Positions 5,945 through 8,085 of a stretch of 8,085 bases of DNA are shown here, in pieces. Every line of letters begins with the position of its first letter. The first letter of the stretch is position 1. Both the position numbers and the translations under genes were made by a program. This DNA is from Clostridiales bacterium (lineage in GTDB: Bacteria; Bacillota; Clostridia; Oscillospirales; Oscillospiraceae): assembly GCA_012728025.1 (NCBI GenBank), contig JAAYFX010000265.1, positions 1 through 8,085 on the forward strand, given 5' to 3'. Under the pieces are notes generated by a model. That model did no database searches, was not told where the DNA came from, and was given only the letters and a program-made list of their open reading frames with translations.

Positions 5945-5949
5945 GCTTT

Positions 5950-5957
5950 CCCCTCCC
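5950..5957 (-). promoter_or_regulatory. Ribosome binding site that fixes the uvrC TTG start
   Basis: GGGAGGGG lies 5 nt upstream of TTG 5944. No ATG or GTG with comparable spacing exists in frame nearby, so this site decides the TTG start. Confidence 0.75.
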
Positions 5958-5977
5958 GCCTTAAATTTAGTATAAAT

Positions 5978-5986
5978 ATTATACCA
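5978..5986 (-). promoter_or_regulatory. Extended -10 promoter of the uvrC operon
   Basis: The minus strand reads TGGTATAAT: a TGn extension (5986-5984) joined to a perfect TATAAT (5983-5978). The position 17 nt upstream holds no good -35 hexamer, as is usual for extended -10 promoters. Transcription should start near 5971, leaving a leader of about 27 nt to the TTG start. The element lies inside one arm of the palindrome at 5980-6012. Confidence 0.7.
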
Positions 5987-6012
5987 CAGGCACGAAGTGC
6001 CGTTGTGGTATA
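5980..6012. repeat. Bipartite palindrome overlapping the uvrC promoter (candidate operator)
   Basis: Outer arms TATACCACA (5980-5988) and TGTGGTATA (6004-6012) are exact reverse complements, and inner arms GGCAC (5989-5993) and GTGCC (5997-6001) pair around a 3-nt centre (GAA). The only break is an extra GT at 6002-6003. Fourteen base pairs over 33 bp, with the -10 element in one arm, suit a repressor site; no Firmicute LexA box (GAAC-N4-GTTC) is visible in it. If read through from an upstream promoter it would also form an RNA hairpin. Confidence 0.7.
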
Positions 6013-6046
6013 TGCATCTAAATCTGTATGATGTTTGCTTGCAAAT

Positions 6047-6075
6047 ATTATACAATAGCTTTCGCTGATTGTATA
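6047..6075 (-). promoter_or_regulatory. Possible second, distal promoter for uvrC
   Basis: TATAAT at 6052-6047 is preceded 17 nt upstream by TATACA (6075-6070), a 4-of-6 match to the -35 consensus. It lies between the ptsH terminator and the uvrC palindrome. A transcript from here would start near 6040 and would include the whole palindrome as a hairpin. The AT-rich context lowers confidence. Confidence 0.4.
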
Positions 6076-6104
6076 CAAAAAAGACTGAATATCATGTGTT
6101 GCCG

Positions 6105-6152
6105 AAAAATAAAAAGAGTCTTCCGCCGGAAAACTCGGGCGGAAGACCCTTT
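6105..6152 (-). terminator. Intrinsic terminator after ptsH
   Basis: On the minus strand a GC-rich stem pairs 6152-6138 with 6127-6113 (15 positions, one mismatch; core GTCTTCCGCC / GGCGGAAGAC) around a 10-nt loop and is followed by TTTTTATTTTT (6115-6105). It begins 15 nt after the ptsH stop, which makes ptsH a separate transcription unit from uvrC. Confidence 0.92.
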
Positions 6153-6167
6153 AAAGCAATGTTGGTA

Positions 6168-6431
6168 TTACTCAGAAAAATCAGATGCAATAAGGGCAGC
6201 CAAGGTGGCCAAGGCATCTTTTTCGTCGCTGCCGTCAGCGATGAGGTTTATGGAGGTTCCCTTCACAATTCCCAGAGAAAGCACCCCCAAAAGGCTTTTT
6301 GCGTTAACCTTTCGGTCATCCTTTTCTATCCAAATATTACTTTTGAATTCATTCGCTTTCTGAATAAAAAACGTCGCCGGTCTGGCGTGAAGTCCTACTT
6401 GATTGTTAATGGTTACTTCTCTAGTTAGCAT
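6168..6431 (-). CDS. ptsH: Phosphocarrier protein HPr of the PTS
   Basis: HPr passes phosphate from EI to the sugar-specific EIIA proteins in the phosphoenolpyruvate:sugar phosphotransferase system and, in Firmicutes, signals carbon status when phosphorylated on Ser46. With the start at ATG 6431-6429 the protein has 87 residues, the phosphoacceptor histidine is exactly His15 (GLHARPA, 13-19) and the regulatory serine is exactly Ser46 (NAKSLLGVLSLGI). An upstream in-frame GTG (6440) would displace both numbers and overlaps the AAGGAG ribosome binding site (6445-6440), which has an 8-nt gap to the ATG. His15 excludes the Crh paralogue, which has Gln there. The gene stands alone: EI (ptsI) does not follow, a common arrangement in Clostridia. 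It has its own promoter and terminator. Confidence 0.96.
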   Translation of the reverse strand: MLTREVTINNQVGLHARPATFFIQKANEFKSNIWIEKDDRKVNAKSLLGVLSLGIVKGTSINLIADGSDEKDALATLAALIASDFSE

Positions 6432-6483
6432 TAGCGTCACTCCTTATGACTTAAATGACATATTGTCCCTCGTTACCATAGCT

Positions 6484-6512
6484 ATTTTACCAAAGCAAAC
6501 CCCAAGCGTCAA
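6484..6512 (-). promoter_or_regulatory. Sigma-A-type promoter of ptsH
   Basis: The minus strand shows -35 TTGACG (6512-6507), a 17-nt spacer and -10 TAAAAT (6489-6484), with a TGG extension (6492-6490) directly before the -10. Transcription should start near 6477, giving a leader of about 46 nt. The leader contains a short GACA-ATA-TGTC inverted repeat (6456-6466 region) and two GTCAT copies, whose role is unknown. No clear CcpA cre site is visible. Confidence 0.82.
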
Positions 6513-6568
6513 CTGCTTTTGCCCATTTTGTAGCTTTGCACAGCCATATCATTTTCTAAAACTTTCTT

Positions 6569-8085
6569 TTACCTAAGTTCGACAACAGTAACTCCCGTTT
6601 CACCCTCACCAAAGCGCCCAAGTCTGAAAGATTTAACCGTCTTGTTGGTTTTAAGGTTCTGCTGAACTGCCGCTCTTAAGGCTCCAGTGCCTTTTCCGTG
6701 GATTATCGTCACCGTTTCAAGCTTTGCCATAAGGGCACTGTCGAGGTAACGCTCCATCACCGGTATGGCCTCGTCTGTCATCATGCCCCGAAGGTCAATT
6801 TCCCTGCTGACGGAGGCCGCTCTAAGAGAGACTCCGCTTTTTTCTGATGCCGGAGGTTTAATGACAGGCTCCGCATTTTCCAAAAGAAAAACCTCGTCCT
6901 CCCTTGCCGTCACCTTCATTATGCCCGCCTGAAGCGTAAGATTCCTGTCCGGTGAAACGGAAATAACCTGAGCCTTTACTCCCATGGACAAAAGCTGCAC
7001 AGTGTCCCCCGCCTTTACCGGTCGTGAGGATTTTTTCATTTCTTGGGGCTTTTCGTTTTTGTTAAGCTTTTCGCCGGCCTGATTAAGCTTATGGCGAAGC
7101 TGTGCTCTGGCCTCGTTTTCTCGTATATGGTCCAACTGCTTGTTACGGCGGCGGCGCATTTCGTCAAGCTCGTCATAGACAGTCTCGGCAGTTTTTCGAG
7201 CCTCGTTAATAATCTTTTGCGCCTGTTGTCTTGCATCCTCCTCGGCCCTTTCAAGGCGTCTTTCCAGCTCATTCTGGGTTTGTTCAGCTTTTTTTGCGGC
7301 TTCCTGTGCCTCGGCAAGCTTTTTCGCCGTTTCTTCCCTGTCTTTTTCAAGAAGTTGACGCTGACTTTCAAGCTTTCTTATAGTCTCCTCAAGGCTTGCG
7401 CTTTCAGCGGATACCCTTCGCTTGGCATCGGAGATAACCGCCTCGGAAAGCCCCAGCCTTTCACTTATAGCAAAGGCATTGGACTTTCCCGGAATTCCGA
7501 TTAGCAGCCTATAAGTTGGGCGAAGGGTCAAAACGTCAAATTCGCAGGAGGCGTTTTGCACCCCCGTGGTGTTGGTAGCAAAGACTTTAAGCTCGGCGTA
7601 GTGGGTAGTTGCCGCAATTTTTGAGCCTTTCTTTCTTGCGTTTTCGATTATGGCGGCGGCTAAGGCCGCTCCCTCCACAGGGTCTGTTCCCGCTCCAAGC
7701 TCGTCAAAGAGCAAAAGGCTTCTCTCGTCGCAGACTTCAAGTATTGAAACTATATTCGTCATATGGGAAGAAAATGTTGAAAGAGACTGTTCTATGCTTT
7801 GTTCGTCTCCTATGTCCGCCAAAACAGCCCCAAAAACCGGCACAGCGCTGCCATCGGCAGCCGGTATGTGCAGACCGCAGGCAGCCATAACGCACAAAAG
7901 ACCAAGAGTTTTAAGAGAAACTGTTTTTCCGCCGGTGTTTGGCCCTGTTATAACTAGGGTGTCCCAGTCTTGCCCCATTTCGATTGTTATGGGAACGGCG
8001 CTTTCCTTGGGCAAAAGGGGGTGGCGGGCTTTTTTTAGAATTATAGAGGAGCTTATTGAAGGCTCCATGGCGCTTTGCTTATAAG
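6569..8085 (-). CDS. mutS2: MutS2 family endonuclease/ATPase, C-terminal two-thirds (5' end outside window)
   Basis: About 505 codons are visible of a family usually near 780-790 residues; the frame stays open to the right edge (Y-K-Q-S-A precedes the ATG at 8068), so that ATG is internal. MutS2 is a dimeric ATPase that binds branched DNA, represses recombination and, in Bacillus subtilis, acts on collided ribosomes. Counting from the internal Met: Walker A GPNTGGKT (42-49), the DIGDEQSIEQSLSTFSSHM block (85-103), Walker B LLLFDELGAGTD (118-129), TTHY (154-157), a long charged coiled coil (about 220-335), a KOW-like segment (about 352-372) and the C-terminal Smr nuclease domain (421-499) with DLRG (425-428) and HGKGTGAL (457-464). 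No terminator is evident after the stop, so some read-through into ptsH is possible. Confidence 0.97.
   Translation of the reverse strand, partial: YKQSAMEPSISSSIILKKARHPLLPKESAVPITIEMGQDWDTLVITGPNTGGKTVSLKTLGLLCVMAACGLHIPAADGSAVPVFGAVLADIGDEQSIEQSLSTFSSHMTNIVSILEVCDERSLLLFDELGAGTDPVEGAALAAAIIENARKKGSKIAATTHYAELKVFATNTTGVQNASCEFDVLTLRPTYRLLIGIPGKSNAFAISERLGLSEAVISDAKRRVSAESASLEETIRKLESQRQLLEKDREETAKKLAEAQEAAKKAEQTQNELERRLERAEEDARQQAQKIINEARKTAETVYDELDEMRRRRNKQLDHIRENEARAQLRHKLNQAGEKLNKNEKPQEMKKSSRPVKAGDTVQLLSMGVKAQVISVSPDRNLTLQAGIMKVTAREDEVFLLENAEPVIKPPASEKSGVSLRAASVSREIDLRGMMTDEAIPVMERYLDSALMAKLETVTIIHGKGTGALRAAVQQNLKTNKTVKSFRLGRFGEGETGVTVVELR

Noticed and set aside
5945..6055. In-frame upstream extension of uvrC to 6055
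   Set aside because: It covers the promoter and palindrome, is unlike any UvrC N-terminus, and the TTG at 5944 has an ideal ribosome binding site.
7043..7504. Plus-strand 153-codon frame with hydrophobic runs opposite mutS2
   Set aside because: The Leu/Phe-rich character is the antisense of the Lys/Glu-rich MutS2 coiled coil, not a membrane protein gene.
1..8085. A novel defence, mobile or biosynthetic system
   Set aside because: Every substantial gene is a recognisable housekeeping gene in normal order apart from the one coiled-coil gene; there are no transposase, integrase, toxin, nuclease-defence or phage signatures, and no direct-repeat array.

Overview
This window reads as a housekeeping stretch of a low-to-mid GC Firmicute chromosome, most likely Clostridia and plausibly an Oscillospiraceae/Ruminococcaceae-type organism. 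The clues are a dcw cluster opening mraZ-rsmH-ftsL-PBP, a MutS2 with a C-terminal Smr domain, an HPr carrying both His15 and Ser46, strong AGGAGG-type ribosome binding sites, frequent TTG/GTG starts and consensus sigma-A promoters. The genus assignment is inference. All ten genes lie on the minus strand; I see no credible plus-strand gene.

In transcription order (high to low coordinates) there are four blocks. (1) The 3' two-thirds of mutS2 enters at the right edge (6569-8085, 5' end outside the window). (2) ptsH (HPr, 6168-6431) is a single-gene unit with its own consensus promoter (6484-6512) and intrinsic terminator (about 6105-6152). (3) uvrC, rsmD, coaD and a coiled-coil gene of unknown function (5944-2487) form a four-gene operon: uvrC and rsmD overlap by 4 nt, rsmD and coaD are 29 nt apart, and coaD and the coiled-coil gene are 4 nt apart. 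It starts at an extended -10 promoter embedded in a large palindrome and ends in a 24-bp perfect hairpin that can terminate in both directions. (4) The division and cell-wall operon mraZ-rsmH-ftsL-PBP (2145 down to 1, PBP running off the left edge) is driven by TTGCAA-N17-TATAAT. MraZ-type TGGGT boxes in 10-bp phase sit just after the predicted transcription start.

Functionally the window joins DNA repair or recombination control (MutS2, UvrC), sugar-transport signalling (HPr), 16S rRNA methylation (RsmD, RsmH), coenzyme A synthesis (CoaD) and septum assembly (MraZ, FtsL, class B PBP). I found no mobile element, CRISPR array, tRNA/rRNA or phage gene, and no evidence of a new multi-gene system. 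The less ordinary material is in the non-coding DNA: the uvrC promoter palindrome, the MraZ-box leader with a seven-G Shine-Dalgarno tract, the ftsL-PBP intergenic hairpin, a perfect hairpin inside the PBP coding start, and the uncharacterised coiled-coil gene after coaD. Four automatic starts need trimming (mraZ, uvrC, ptsH, coiled-coil gene); the reasons are given in each entry.
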